This document shows, piece by piece, positions 1 to 6,491 of a stretch of DNA of 6,491 nucleotides. The first letter of the stretch is position 1, and every line of letters begins with the position of its first letter. The notes below the pieces were generated by a model. It was not told the origin of the DNA, did not search any database, and worked only from the letters and a program-made list of their open reading frames with translations. The translations under genes were made by a program, and so were the position numbers. The DNA comes from Opitutaceae bacterium UBA4094 (GTDB taxonomy: Bacteria; Verrucomicrobiota; Verrucomicrobiia; Opitutales; Opitutaceae). The DNA is taken from the NCBI GenBank assembly GCA_002382525.1, contig DFYA01000320.1, positions 17,114 to 23,604 of the forward strand, written 5' to 3'.

Positions 1-306
1 GGCGTGCCGTGCACCTACTTACCTCGTGAGGTCAACGCGGCGATTGTCCGCAATTCTCCCTGGCTTGCGCCGGTGATGGAGGCTTACCACGAACGACTCG
101 CCCGGCACTTCGCAGGCCACACTCCGCAGCCCTATGCATTCGACCATTTTGAGGGCGTGCGCCTCACGCGGGAATTTCGCCGATTGATCTTCCGCACCGG
201 CGGCCTCGATCGCAGTTCGAGCGATTTCTGGCGCGTCTGGCTGCGCGAACGCCTGCGCGCCGGTAAACAAGCCACGCGTCGTTTCATCACCCGATTTCGT
301 TCATGA
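1..306 (+). CDS. 3' end of an unidentified gene (C-terminal ~101 residues)
   Basis: This reading frame is open from the first base of the window and ends in TGA at 304-306, overlapping the next gene's ATG by four bases (ATGA). The GTG at position 4 has no ribosome binding site in view, so this is probably the tail of a longer protein whose start lies upstream. G/C-rich third positions and the tight overlap with the next gene support real coding. The visible part is hydrophilic and rich in Arg and aromatic residues, with no membrane segment or signal peptide; it ends in a basic stretch (RAGKQATRRFITRFRS). I do not recognise the family. The FWRVWLRERL segment near the end faintly recalls the C-terminal helix of asparagine-synthase-like proteins found in polysaccharide loci, but that is too weak to name it. 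Its position suggests a role in the same glycan pathway, by inference only. Confidence 0.6.
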   Translation, partial: GVPCTYLPREVNAAIVRNSPWLAPVMEAYHERLARHFAGHTPQPYAFDHFEGVRLTREFRRLIFRTGGLDRSSSDFWRVWLRERLRAGKQATRRFITRFRS

Positions 307-1295
307 GCGCACCGCTTTTTCTTTTCTACGAGGAACCCGATCCGGACCGCTGGTTCACCGGTGATCGCCATGTGCGGCGCGTTATTCGCCGTCTCTTGCG
401 TGGCCCACATAAACCCGGCGGCGTCATGCGGTGGTATCTGAACCTCAGGACCGGGCTGGACAGGCTTGGTGTCTCGTATCGAGTAAACGACTACAAAGGC
501 CTCCGTCGCACCCCGGGGGCCGTCGCCCACGTTGTCGGCAAACCCCACGTGGTCGACCTGATCCCGCCGGGACACCCGATCGTCTACGGCCCCGGCGTCG
601 CCGCGCATCCCTACGAAAACGACTTCTGGGGTCGCGCCGACATAGCCCTGCTCCTCGTCTCGTGCGACTGGTTCAAGGCCATGTATGACCGCGATCTCCC
701 CCGACCGATCCCCTCCGCGGTCTGGCCCGCGGGCGTCGAGACCGATCTGTGGGCACCTCCGGCCGCACGGCCGTCCAAAAAGGTGCTCGTCTATGACAAG
801 ATCCGCTGGCGTCGCGACGATTACGGCCCGTCGTTGCTGCAACCGATCTTTGACCGCTTAAAGGCCGAAGGGCGGGACTACGTTCACCTGCGCTACGGTC
901 ACTATGAGGAGGAAGATTTCCGCCGCTTGCTCCAAGAAGTGTCGGCGATGGTTTTCCTCTGTGAACACGAGACCCAGGGCTTTGCCTACTTGCAGACACT
1001 TTCGTGCGGCGTCCCCATCCTAGCGTGGGACCGTGGCGGCGATTGGCAAGACCCGTCACTCTATCCCGACCGGGTTAGATTCGGACCAGTGACGTCAGTG
1101 CCTTACTTCGATTCCCGGTGCGGAGAGCGTTTTGCCGATGCCGCTCAGTTTCAGGAAAAGTTGGGCCCGTTTCTTGGACGCGTCGACGCCGGTTCGTATC
1201 AGCCTCGCAACTACGTCGTGGAGCACTTCGACCTCGCCGCCCGCGCCCGCGCCTACCTCGATCTTGCATCCGCCGTGTCCACCCGTCGCGCATGA
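303..1295 (+). CDS. GT-B fold glycosyltransferase (GT4-like), 330 aa
   Basis: Probably a cytoplasmic glycosyltransferase moving a sugar from a nucleotide-sugar donor to a lipid-linked glycan; donor and acceptor cannot be read from the sequence. Residues 1-140 form the N-terminal acceptor-side half, including a PHKPGGVMRWYLNL stretch (35-48) of the glycine-rich kind common near the start of GT4 enzymes. WPAGVETDLW (141-150) matches the usual inter-domain 'P-x-GVD-x-x-x-F' type motif. A new beta strand begins at KVLVYDKIRW (160-169). The donor-site motif is ETQGFAYLQTLSCGVPIL (223-240); Glu223 is present but the second Glu of the EX7E motif is Gln231. No signal peptide or membrane helix is seen. 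The ATG at 303 sits in an ATGA overlap with the previous gene, and no Shine-Dalgarno sequence precedes it, suggesting coupled translation. The length is somewhat short for the family (often 350-400 aa) but both halves are present. Fold and class are fairly sure; sugar specificity is unknown. Confidence 0.85.
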   Translation: MSAPLFLFYEEPDPDRWFTGDRHVRRVIRRLLRGPHKPGGVMRWYLNLRTGLDRLGVSYRVNDYKGLRRTPGAVAHVVGKPHVVDLIPPGHPIVYGPGVAAHPYENDFWGRADIALLLVSCDWFKAMYDRDLPRPIPSAVWPAGVETDLWAPPAARPSKKVLVYDKIRWRRDDYGPSLLQPIFDRLKAEGRDYVHLRYGHYEEEDFRRLLQEVSAMVFLCEHETQGFAYLQTLSCGVPILAWDRGGDWQDPSLYPDRVRFGPVTSVPYFDSRCGERFADAAQFQEKLGPFLGRVDAGSYQPRNYVVEHFDLAARARAYLDLASAVSTRRA

Positions 1296-2413
1296 GATCC
1301 CTTTTTATCCACGATCCCGCCGATCTGGAGGCCGTTATCCCCGGCGGCGTCCAGCTCTGCACGCGCGAGTTTCTCGAAATCGTCCGCGCCGCGTCGGACG
1401 AGTGCCAGCTCTTCACGGTGCGCGTCAGCCGGTCCGCCGTGTGGCGACTGCGACGCCGCCTCGGTTTGGGCGCCTACCTGCTCTACGCACCAGAAGAAGC
1501 CCGGGAGGCGTTGGCCAAGACGCTCGCGACGCTTAAACCGTCGCACGTTTTCCTCAACCGGGCCGAACTTATGCGGCTGGCGCCGTTGATCACCTCCCTC
1601 GCGCCCGGCGCCAAGGTGATTGTCATGTCGCACGGCAATCAAAGCGGCGACGACCTCTACGAGATCGCCGGACCGGGAGGTCGGCGAAGCGGTCGCCTCG
1701 CCCGAATCACCGCCGCGTGGCGGCTCGGTCTCGACTTGGTGAGCGAGAGCCGCTTCCGGCATCGGCACCTTCACGCGGTGTGCGTGATGTCCGAGGAAGA
1801 GGCCGTGCTCGAGCGCTGGCTCGGTGCCGTGCGCACGGTCGTTCTGCCCCGGATCATCCGCTCCGATCCCCTCGAATGGCGCCCGATCGATGGTCGTGTC
1901 GGTTTCGTCGGCACCCTGGACCACACGCCCAACCGCGTGGCTTTGGTTCAGCTCTGCGACGAGTTGGCCAAACTCGCCGGCGGCTCGACCATCAAGCTGC
2001 GGCTCGCCGGGGGCCCCGAGTCGGTTGGACGATCCTTCACCGAACGATATCCGTTTGTTGAATACATCGGACGGCCCGACGAAGGGACGTTGCGGGCCGA
2101 GGCCGCCACCTGGACGTTGTTTTTGAATCCTATTTTTTGGCTTTCGCGCGGAGCATCGATGAAGCTCGGCCAGTCCCTGGCCTGGGGAGTGCCGGCGCTC
2201 ACCACGCGTTCGGGGGCGCGTGGTTACCGACTGCGACCAGAGCACACGTTCTCCACCGAGGATTCCCCGCAAGCGTTTGCCGCCGCATTGATCGCCCTTG
2301 TTCGCAGCCAGCCTGAACGTCCCTCCGGCCTGCGGGAGCGATTGCTCCGCTCGGGGTCGGAGTGGCCCGACGTCGCCACATTGGCGGCAGAACTCAAAGC
2401 GGCCCTCGCCTGA
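1292..2413 (+). CDS. GT-B fold glycosyltransferase (group 1/GT4-like), 373 aa
   Basis: Second glycosyltransferase of the operon, predicted to be cytoplasmic or peripheral at the inner membrane. I chose the ATG at 1292 because it forms an ATGA overlap with the preceding stop and is followed at once by a beta-strand start (MRSLFIHDP). The frame is open back to 1118, but that extension would add an Arg-rich, unstructured 58 residues overlapping the previous gene. N-terminal domain: PGGVQ (17-21) is the nucleotide-sugar enzyme glycine motif, and VIVMSHGNQSGDDLYEI (109-125) is a strand and loop. C-terminal domain: VGFVGTLDHTPN (203-214) matches the start of group 1 glycosyltransferase domains ('G-x-x-x-x-x-PN'), followed by KLRLAGG (235-241), VEYIGRPDE (256-264) and RGASMKLGQSLAWGVPALTT (286-305). 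The position of the second EX7E Glu is Gln294. A 7-base gap separates it from the acyltransferase gene. Class assignment is good; donor and acceptor are unknown. Confidence 0.86.
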   Translation: MRSLFIHDPADLEAVIPGGVQLCTREFLEIVRAASDECQLFTVRVSRSAVWRLRRRLGLGAYLLYAPEEAREALAKTLATLKPSHVFLNRAELMRLAPLITSLAPGAKVIVMSHGNQSGDDLYEIAGPGGRRSGRLARITAAWRLGLDLVSESRFRHRHLHAVCVMSEEEAVLERWLGAVRTVVLPRIIRSDPLEWRPIDGRVGFVGTLDHTPNRVALVQLCDELAKLAGGSTIKLRLAGGPESVGRSFTERYPFVEYIGRPDEGTLRAEAATWTLFLNPIFWLSRGASMKLGQSLAWGVPALTTRSGARGYRLRPEHTFSTEDSPQAFAAALIALVRSQPERPSGLRERLLRSGSEWPDVATLAAELKAALA

Positions 2414-2420
2414 CCCTCCC

Positions 2421-3557
2421 ATGCACACTCCGGCGCCCACCCACTCCTCATTGATCGACTGGCTTCGCTTCGCGGCCTCACTCGCCGTCGTGTTCCGGCA
2501 CGCCCGGGTGGATCATTGGGTGAATTTCGAGGGTTTGTCGGCCGCTGGTCAGGCCGTGCCCGCCGCGCTGCTCGCCGCCGGGCTCCGCATCGGCCACGAG
2601 GCGGTCGTGGCGTTTTTTGTGCTCAGCGGGTTTCTTATCGGGGGCAAACTTTGGCGTCGCTGCTCCAAGGGCACGTTTGTCGCCCGCGAATATTTCCGGG
2701 ATCGTTTCACGCGCATCTACACCCCGTTGCTGCCCGCTCTCGTGCTCACGGTCGGCTGCGTGTGGTATGCCCAAGGTGCCCTTCCCGCGGGTTACGGGCT
2801 CCAGTTTTTAGGCAACGTCTTTCAGCTGCAGGGGATTGTTTGCGAACGAATCGAAGGCAACGCGCCGCTCTGGACCCTCGCTTATGAAACGTGGTTCTAC
2901 GCGATGGCCGGCGCGGTCGCGGTGCTGTTCACGGGAACGCGTGCCGCTGTCGCCCCCGGCCGACTCCTGCCGGCAGCGCTGCTGGTGCTGGTGTCGCTCG
3001 CGTGTTTGGCGGTGCTGAACGCGTCCTACCTTTTCTGTTGGCTTTTCGGCGCTGCCGCGGCCGCGGTGCCGTTGAAATTCCCACGTCGCACGTGGGCGAT
3101 CCTTGGGCTTGTCGGACTGGCGGTCACGGGTTCCGCACTCAAACAACTGAGTGTGCTCTACGCGGAGGGACTCAGTGGTCAGGCCGATTTGATTCATAGC
3201 GTGGGCAACTTGCTTGTCGGTGGCGCGGTGGCGCTCGCGCTGCCTTTGCTGTTGGACTCGGGAGCCCGCTTTGCGAATGCGGCTCCGCGTCTTGCCATCA
3301 TGGGCACGCGCCTCGCCGCATTTTCCTACACGCTGTATTTGGTTCATTTTCCGCTCTTGTTGGTCATGCGTTCGCACCACGAGCCGTTCACCACGTTCAA
3401 CGCAGTTTCAATTTCCGTTTATGTGGTGAAGATCGCGGCCTGCATCGTCGCCGCCTGGCTATTCTACCTCCCCTTCGAACGAAACACGTCACGCGTTCGC
3501 GATTGGTTCAAAGCGAAGACTCCCGTGCCGGCCAAGGCGCTCCCCACCCATGCGTAA
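2421..3557 (+). CDS. Acyltransferase-3 family integral membrane protein (OafA-like), 378 aa
   Basis: Likely O-acyltransferase (often O-acetyl) that decorates the glycan, acting at the inner membrane. Family signatures in order: SLIDWLRFAASLAVVFRHA (10-28), corresponding to the 'lDgLRaiA...H' first helix with His27 as the probable catalytic His; FFVLSGFLIG (65-74); FRDRFTRIYTPLLPAL (92-107), the R-x-x-RI-P segment; LWTLAYETWFY (150-160), matching the 'sLw.E..FY' motif with Glu156; and FSYTLYLVHFPLL (301-313). About ten hydrophobic helices span residues 11-27, 58-76, 98-118, 150-171, 182-202, 203-218, 225-240, 260-278, 296-315 and 330-350. A basic tail follows PFER (351-354). There is no added periplasmic SGNH domain, so it is the short single-domain form. 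The ATG at 2421 places the first helix at the usual distance; an upstream in-frame extension to 2298 would lie inside the previous gene. Its end overlaps the next gene by 8 bases. The acyl group and target sugar are not predictable. Confidence 0.93.
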   Translation: MHTPAPTHSSLIDWLRFAASLAVVFRHARVDHWVNFEGLSAAGQAVPAALLAAGLRIGHEAVVAFFVLSGFLIGGKLWRRCSKGTFVAREYFRDRFTRIYTPLLPALVLTVGCVWYAQGALPAGYGLQFLGNVFQLQGIVCERIEGNAPLWTLAYETWFYAMAGAVAVLFTGTRAAVAPGRLLPAALLVLVSLACLAVLNASYLFCWLFGAAAAAVPLKFPRRTWAILGLVGLAVTGSALKQLSVLYAEGLSGQADLIHSVGNLLVGGAVALALPLLLDSGARFANAAPRLAIMGTRLAAFSYTLYLVHFPLLLVMRSHHEPFTTFNAVSISVYVVKIAACIVAAWLFYLPFERNTSRVRDWFKAKTPVPAKALPTHA

Positions 3558-4848
3558 GGTCCTGATCGTCTCTCCGCACTTCGCGCCGATCAACGCTCCC
3601 GACATGCAGCGCGTGCGACTCGCACTGCCGCATCTGCGGGCGTTCGGCTGGGAACCGGTGGTGCTTGCCGTCGCCCCGGAGTTGGTCGAAGGCGGGGTCC
3701 GCGACGAGCTGTTGGAAAAGACCTACCCTGCTGATGTCCGCATTGTGCGCACGGGAGGCATGTCGGCGAAATGGACGCGTCGTTTTCGGATCGGCAGTCT
3801 CTGGCTTCGCTGCGGTCGTGCGCTGCGGGCGGCCGGAGACAGGCTGCTGCGAGATGAACCGTTCGATCTGGTTTTCTTCAGCACCACGCAGTTCGACGCA
3901 TTCACGTTGGGGCCGCGCTGGAAACGTCGATTCGGCGTCCCTTACCTCCTCGATTATCAAGACCCGTGGTTTACCGACTACTACAGCCGGACGGGCAAGC
4001 GTCCGCCGGGTGGACGACTCAAATTTGCGTTCGCCCAGTGGCGGGCACGCAGACGCGAACCACTCGTGCTGCGCGAGGCCGCGCGCATCATAGCGGTGTC
4101 CCCGGCGTATGGCGCTCAGCTTGCCTGCGCTTACCCGGGCTTTGATGCGGCACGTGTTCATGTGCTGCCCTTTGGCGCGTCTGAACACGATCTGGAGCTT
4201 GCCCGCACCCATGCGCCGCGCGTCCCCTTGGTGCCTTGTGGCGACGGTTGTTTCCATCACGTCTACACCGGTCGCGGCGGTGCCGATATGGCCCGGTCGT
4301 TGACGGCTCTGTTTCGAGCGTTCCGCCACTACAAGGATAGCCACCCGGAGAAGGCGGAGCGGATGCGGTTCCATTTCATCGGGACCGATTACGCGCCACC
4401 GCCGCTTGGTCGCGAGTCGGTGATGCCGATCGCCCGCGCCGAAGGCGTCGAAACGCACGTGCACGAACACTGCCGGCGCGTGTCCTACTTTGACGCGTTG
4501 CACTACTTGGTGAACGCCGATGCGTTACTGGCCGTGGGCTCGGACGACCCGTCCTACAGCGCGTCCAAGATCTTCCCGTATGTGCTCGCGCGCCGCCCCG
4601 CCCTCTTGGTTTTCCACCACAAGAGTCCGGTGCTCGCGTTTGCGGAACGTATCCACTGCGGCGTGCGGGTCGGACTTCAAGATGCCGGCAGTATCGACGA
4701 GGCGGCATCCGACATCCTTCACCGCTGGTTTGTCACTGGCGGCTTGCACAGCGCGCCGATCTCCGCGTCCGACTCGTGCTCCGAATTCGGTGCTCTCGCC
4801 ATGACACGCACACTCGCCGACCACTTTGACGTGGCTTCATCCTCATGA
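3550..4848 (+). CDS. GT-B fold glycosyltransferase (GT4-like), 432 aa
   Basis: Third complete glycosyltransferase. MRKVLIVSPHFAPINAPDMQR (1-21) is the classic first strand and loop of GT4 proteins that begin 'KVLIVs..f.P..g....R', and supports the ATG at 3550, eight bases inside the upstream gene. DLVFFSTTQFDAF (106-118) and YLLDYQDPW (132-140) follow; the last matches the 'D-x-x-D-P-W' motif of WbuB-like GT4 members. RIIAVSPAYGAQL (179-191) is the next strand and helix. The C-terminal domain begins about HHVYTGRGG (236-244), continues with FHFIGTD (274-280), and carries the donor-site helix SASKIFPYVLARRPALLV (337-354). In that helix Pro343 sits where relatives have the second Glu of the EX7E motif ('K-x-x-E-Y'). 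No signal peptide or membrane span is evident, so a cytoplasmic role is likely. A weak purine stretch (ccaaggcg) precedes the start at poor spacing. It overlaps the polymerase-like gene by ATGA. The exact sugar is unknown. Confidence 0.87.
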   Translation: MRKVLIVSPHFAPINAPDMQRVRLALPHLRAFGWEPVVLAVAPELVEGGVRDELLEKTYPADVRIVRTGGMSAKWTRRFRIGSLWLRCGRALRAAGDRLLRDEPFDLVFFSTTQFDAFTLGPRWKRRFGVPYLLDYQDPWFTDYYSRTGKRPPGGRLKFAFAQWRARRREPLVLREAARIIAVSPAYGAQLACAYPGFDAARVHVLPFGASEHDLELARTHAPRVPLVPCGDGCFHHVYTGRGGADMARSLTALFRAFRHYKDSHPEKAERMRFHFIGTDYAPPPLGRESVMPIARAEGVETHVHEHCRRVSYFDALHYLVNADALLAVGSDDPSYSASKIFPYVLARRPALLVFHHKSPVLAFAERIHCGVRVGLQDAGSIDEAASDILHRWFVTGGLHSAPISASDSCSEFGALAMTRTLADHFDVASSS

Positions 4849-6395
4849 GCGACCAGCTGATTCGACCGCGGTCGCGTTTTGATCGTTTTACCCGTATCGG
4901 TGAACTCGGAGACGCACTCCACGTCCTGATGCCCAAGCTCCTTTTTGGCGTGGGCCTGCTAACGCTGGCGATGGTGCTAAAGTTGTTCTTCACTGAGACA
5001 CCCGGCTGGCTTGCGCTGGCGTGTATCGGCGCCGGAACCTGCGTCGCATTGGTGAGCTGGCAAAGCGCCGGCACCGGTTTGCCCCTGCTCCCGCTCATCG
5101 CGTTGCAGCATCTCATCGTTTACGGTGTGCCGCTGGTTAGCCGCAATGAAGTGATCACCGGCTATCCGGAGGGATTGATCGATCAGGCGGGCTTCGAGGT
5201 GTTGGTCATGCTGGTCTTCGCGTCGGTTGGATGGTTGCTGGGCATGCGGCTGTTCAGCCCGTTCTCGCCCACCGCACGGGTGCTTCGTGTGTTCGTCACC
5301 GAAGGCAATCGCGCGATCAACTACCTCGGCGTCGCCCTGATTGTCCTTGCCGCCGGATACGAGCTGCTCAACTCGCTGGGCATCGTGGGCGCCGTGATGG
5401 GTCTTCTACCTGCGGGCACACATTCCATCGTCGTGGCGATGATTAACGCCGCAGGCATGTCGGGCTACTTCTTGGTCGCCATGTTCATTGCCAGCGGCGA
5501 AGCCACTACCTCGACGAGGAACACCTTCTGGATAGTGATGAGTGGGCACTTGGTGATGCTCACCTCCTCGCTGCTCTTGTCCTCGGTGATCAACATCATC
5601 GGCGCCGTCGTCATCGGGTTGTTCTGGGGCTCGGGCCGCTTGCCGAAACGGTTTCTGATTACCTGCGCGATCATTCTCTCGTTCCTAAATCTTGGCAAAT
5701 TCGAGATGCGCGAGCGCTACTGGGGCTCATCGAGCGAAACGTCTTTGGCGGCCGTTTCACTCACCGGGCTTCCCGGCTATTACGCCGAGTGGATCGGCCA
5801 CAGTTACCACAAACTCTTCGGCCCCTCCGATCCCGAGGATTCGCTGCGGGACGACAAGCGCCAGACGATGCTCGCCCGCGTGGACAACATGCAGAACCTT
5901 CTGTTCGCCGTGGATGGCATCGCGAACCGAGGCGTCGAGCCGCTCCGTGGAGCTACCTACTCGATCATCCCACCCCTGCTCATTCCTCGTGTTTTCTGGT
6001 CCGAAAAACCGCGCACCCACGAAGGACAGGTGATGCTCAACGTCCATTTCCAGCGGCAATCGCGCGCCGAATCATTCACCACCTACATCGCCTGGGGCCT
6101 GCTACCCGAGGCATATGGTAACTTCGGTTCAGTATGGGGCGCCGCCATTCTAGGCCTCGTGCTTGGTCTCGCCTTCGCCTGGATCGAGAACGCCACCAGT
6201 GCCAAGCCCCTGCTCTCTTTGGAAGGGCTTGTCACGTTTGCCATGTTCATCGGCATCGCCGCGTCCTTCGAAATGGTGTCGAGCGTGCTGATCACCTCCC
6301 TGTTTCAATCGGCCGTCACCATCACCATCGCCTGTCTGCCCTTTGTCCAAACCATGGTGGTCGTGCGACCGTCCGAACTTCAGGAAGACTCATGA
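4845..6395 (+). CDS. Multi-pass membrane protein, probable O-antigen/polysaccharide polymerase (Wzy-like), 516 aa
   Basis: Probably joins undecaprenyl-linked repeat units into polymer on the periplasmic side of the inner membrane. A short basic N-terminus (residues 1-28) is followed by hydrophobic segments at about 29-48, 54-72, 78-98, 117-137, 159-182, 193-216, 227-246, 248-264 and 268-283. A long polar region (about 284-420) comes next, then three more segments at about 425-446, 460-478 and 482-505. The long loop holds an Arg/Glu-rich stretch (EMRERYWG, 287-294) and the segment IPRVFWSEKPRTHEG (380-394), then LPEAYGNFGSVWGA (420-433). This 'IPR-x-x-W-x-x-KP ... EAY-x-NFG' pattern is what I recall for Wzy-like proteins in exopolysaccharide clusters. 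Wzy proteins share little sequence, so topology and context carry much of the call. Basic residues in the loop are candidates for glycan contact. Start and stop both lie in ATGA overlaps. Alternatives are another O-antigen ligase-like protein or, less likely, a flippase. Polymerase is favoured, not proven. Confidence 0.75.
   Translation: MSDQLIRPRSRFDRFTRIGELGDALHVLMPKLLFGVGLLTLAMVLKLFFTETPGWLALACIGAGTCVALVSWQSAGTGLPLLPLIALQHLIVYGVPLVSRNEVITGYPEGLIDQAGFEVLVMLVFASVGWLLGMRLFSPFSPTARVLRVFVTEGNRAINYLGVALIVLAAGYELLNSLGIVGAVMGLLPAGTHSIVVAMINAAGMSGYFLVAMFIASGEATTSTRNTFWIVMSGHLVMLTSSLLLSSVINIIGAVVIGLFWGSGRLPKRFLITCAIILSFLNLGKFEMRERYWGSSSETSLAAVSLTGLPGYYAEWIGHSYHKLFGPSDPEDSLRDDKRQTMLARVDNMQNLLFAVDGIANRGVEPLRGATYSIIPPLLIPRVFWSEKPRTHEGQVMLNVHFQRQSRAESFTTYIAWGLLPEAYGNFGSVWGAAILGLVLGLAFAWIENATSAKPLLSLEGLVTFAMFIGIAASFEMVSSVLITSLFQSAVTITIACLPFVQTMVVVRPSELQEDS
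6382..6387 (+). promoter_or_regulatory. Probable ribosome binding site for the gene starting at 6392
   Basis: The hexamer aggaag lies four bases before the ATG at 6392, within the last codons of the upstream membrane protein gene. It is the only start in this window with a recognisable Shine-Dalgarno-like sequence at workable spacing. This may give the downstream glycosyltransferase some initiation independent of the overlap with the preceding stop codon. Confidence 0.4.
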
Positions 6396-6491
6396 GCGCA
6401 CCGGCCGTTCGTCTCGCCGTGGTGGTCTCCCACCCGATCCAATACTACGCGCCGTGGTTTGCCTGGCTGCACCGGCATGGCTGGACGCTCC
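6392..6491 (+). CDS. 5' end of a glycosyltransferase gene (first 33 codons)
   Basis: The ATG at 6392 overlaps the previous stop (ATGA) and is preceded by aggaag. The frame stays open to the window edge, so the gene is cut off at its 3' end. The visible protein starts MSAPAVRLAVVVSHPIQYYA and continues PWFAWLHRHGWTL. A short strand (VRLAVVVSHPIQYYAPWF, residues 6-23) followed by a helix is the N-terminus of a known group of GT4-like glycosyltransferases with a 'SHPIQYfaPwfr' motif after the first beta strand, common in polysaccharide loci. The first strand could be mistaken for a signal anchor, but it is short and carries His, Gln and Tyr, so a Rossmann strand is more likely. Operon position supports a fourth sugar-transfer step. 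The product call rests on one motif only. Confidence 0.7.
   Translation, partial: MSAPAVRLAVVVSHPIQYYAPWFAWLHRHGWTL

Noticed and set aside
1118..1291. Upstream extension of the second glycosyltransferase to an earlier ATG
   Set aside because: It would overlap the preceding gene by about 178 bases and add an Arg-rich segment lacking structure. The ATG at 1292 gives the standard ATGA overlap and a normal first beta strand.
1827..1838. 12-bp palindrome ccgtgcgcacgg
   Set aside because: Inside the second glycosyltransferase gene, single copy, with no promoter elements nearby; treated as chance.
1253..2440. A 395-codon open frame on the - strand opposite the second glycosyltransferase
   Set aside because: Its translation is low-complexity, rich in Gly, Arg, Glu and Gln with no recognisable motif, as expected for the complement of a GC-rich gene. 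The + strand frame has clear GT-B motifs.
3055..3066. 12-bp palindrome ccgcggccgcgg
   Set aside because: It falls in a run of Ala codons (GCN) of the acyltransferase and is explained by codon use.
3080..3096. Perfect 7-bp inverted repeat with a 3-base loop (cccacgt-cgc-acgtggg)
   Set aside because: It lies in the middle of the acyltransferase gene, has no following T-run and is short enough to arise by chance in GC-rich coding DNA, so it is not called a terminator or operator.
2808..3380. A 190-codon open frame on the - strand opposite the acyltransferase
   Set aside because: Highly charged, Gln/Arg-rich translation that mirrors the hydrophobic codons of a membrane protein; no independent evidence of coding.
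3508..4503. A 331-codon open frame on the - strand opposite the third glycosyltransferase
   Set aside because: Arg- and His-rich translation with no domain signature, fully explained as the shadow of the + strand gene, which has well-formed GT4 motifs.

Overview
The window is an interior slice of a polysaccharide (O-antigen, capsule or exopolysaccharide type) biosynthesis operon. All seven genes or gene parts are on the + strand and coding is practically continuous. The DNA is GC-rich, with strong G/C preference at third codon positions throughout and no compositional break. The protein set (GT-B glycosyltransferases, an integral membrane acyltransferase and a Wzy-like polymerase) suggests a high-GC Gram-negative bacterium. 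A verrucomicrobial (Opitutales-like) or proteobacterial host would fit the style, but the sequence alone does not fix the taxon.

Layout: (1) 1-306, the 3' end of an unidentified gene; (2) 303-1295, GT-B glycosyltransferase; (3) 1292-2413, a second GT-B glycosyltransferase; (4) 2421-3557, acyltransferase-3 family membrane protein; (5) 3550-4848, a third GT-B glycosyltransferase; (6) 4845-6395, multi-pass membrane protein with features of an O-antigen/polysaccharide polymerase; (7) 6392-6491, the first 33 codons of a fourth probable glycosyltransferase. Four junctions are 4-base ATGA stop/start overlaps, one is an 8-base overlap and one is a 7-base gap. There is no room for internal promoters or terminators between genes, and I saw no RNA gene, CRISPR array, insertion sequence or attachment site.

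Inferred joint role: the glycosyltransferases add sugars to a lipid-linked repeat unit at the cytoplasmic face of the inner membrane. The acyltransferase decorates the glycan with an acyl (often acetyl) group, and the Wzy-like protein polymerises units on the periplasmic side. The initiating phosphoglycosyl transferase, flippase, chain-length regulator and export proteins are not in this window and presumably lie outside it.

This looks like a recognisable kind of locus rather than a new class of system. The glycan it makes may well be undescribed. The most notable sequence observation is that all three complete GT-B enzymes lack the usual second glutamate of the C-terminal EX7E-type motif (Gln, Gln and Pro instead).
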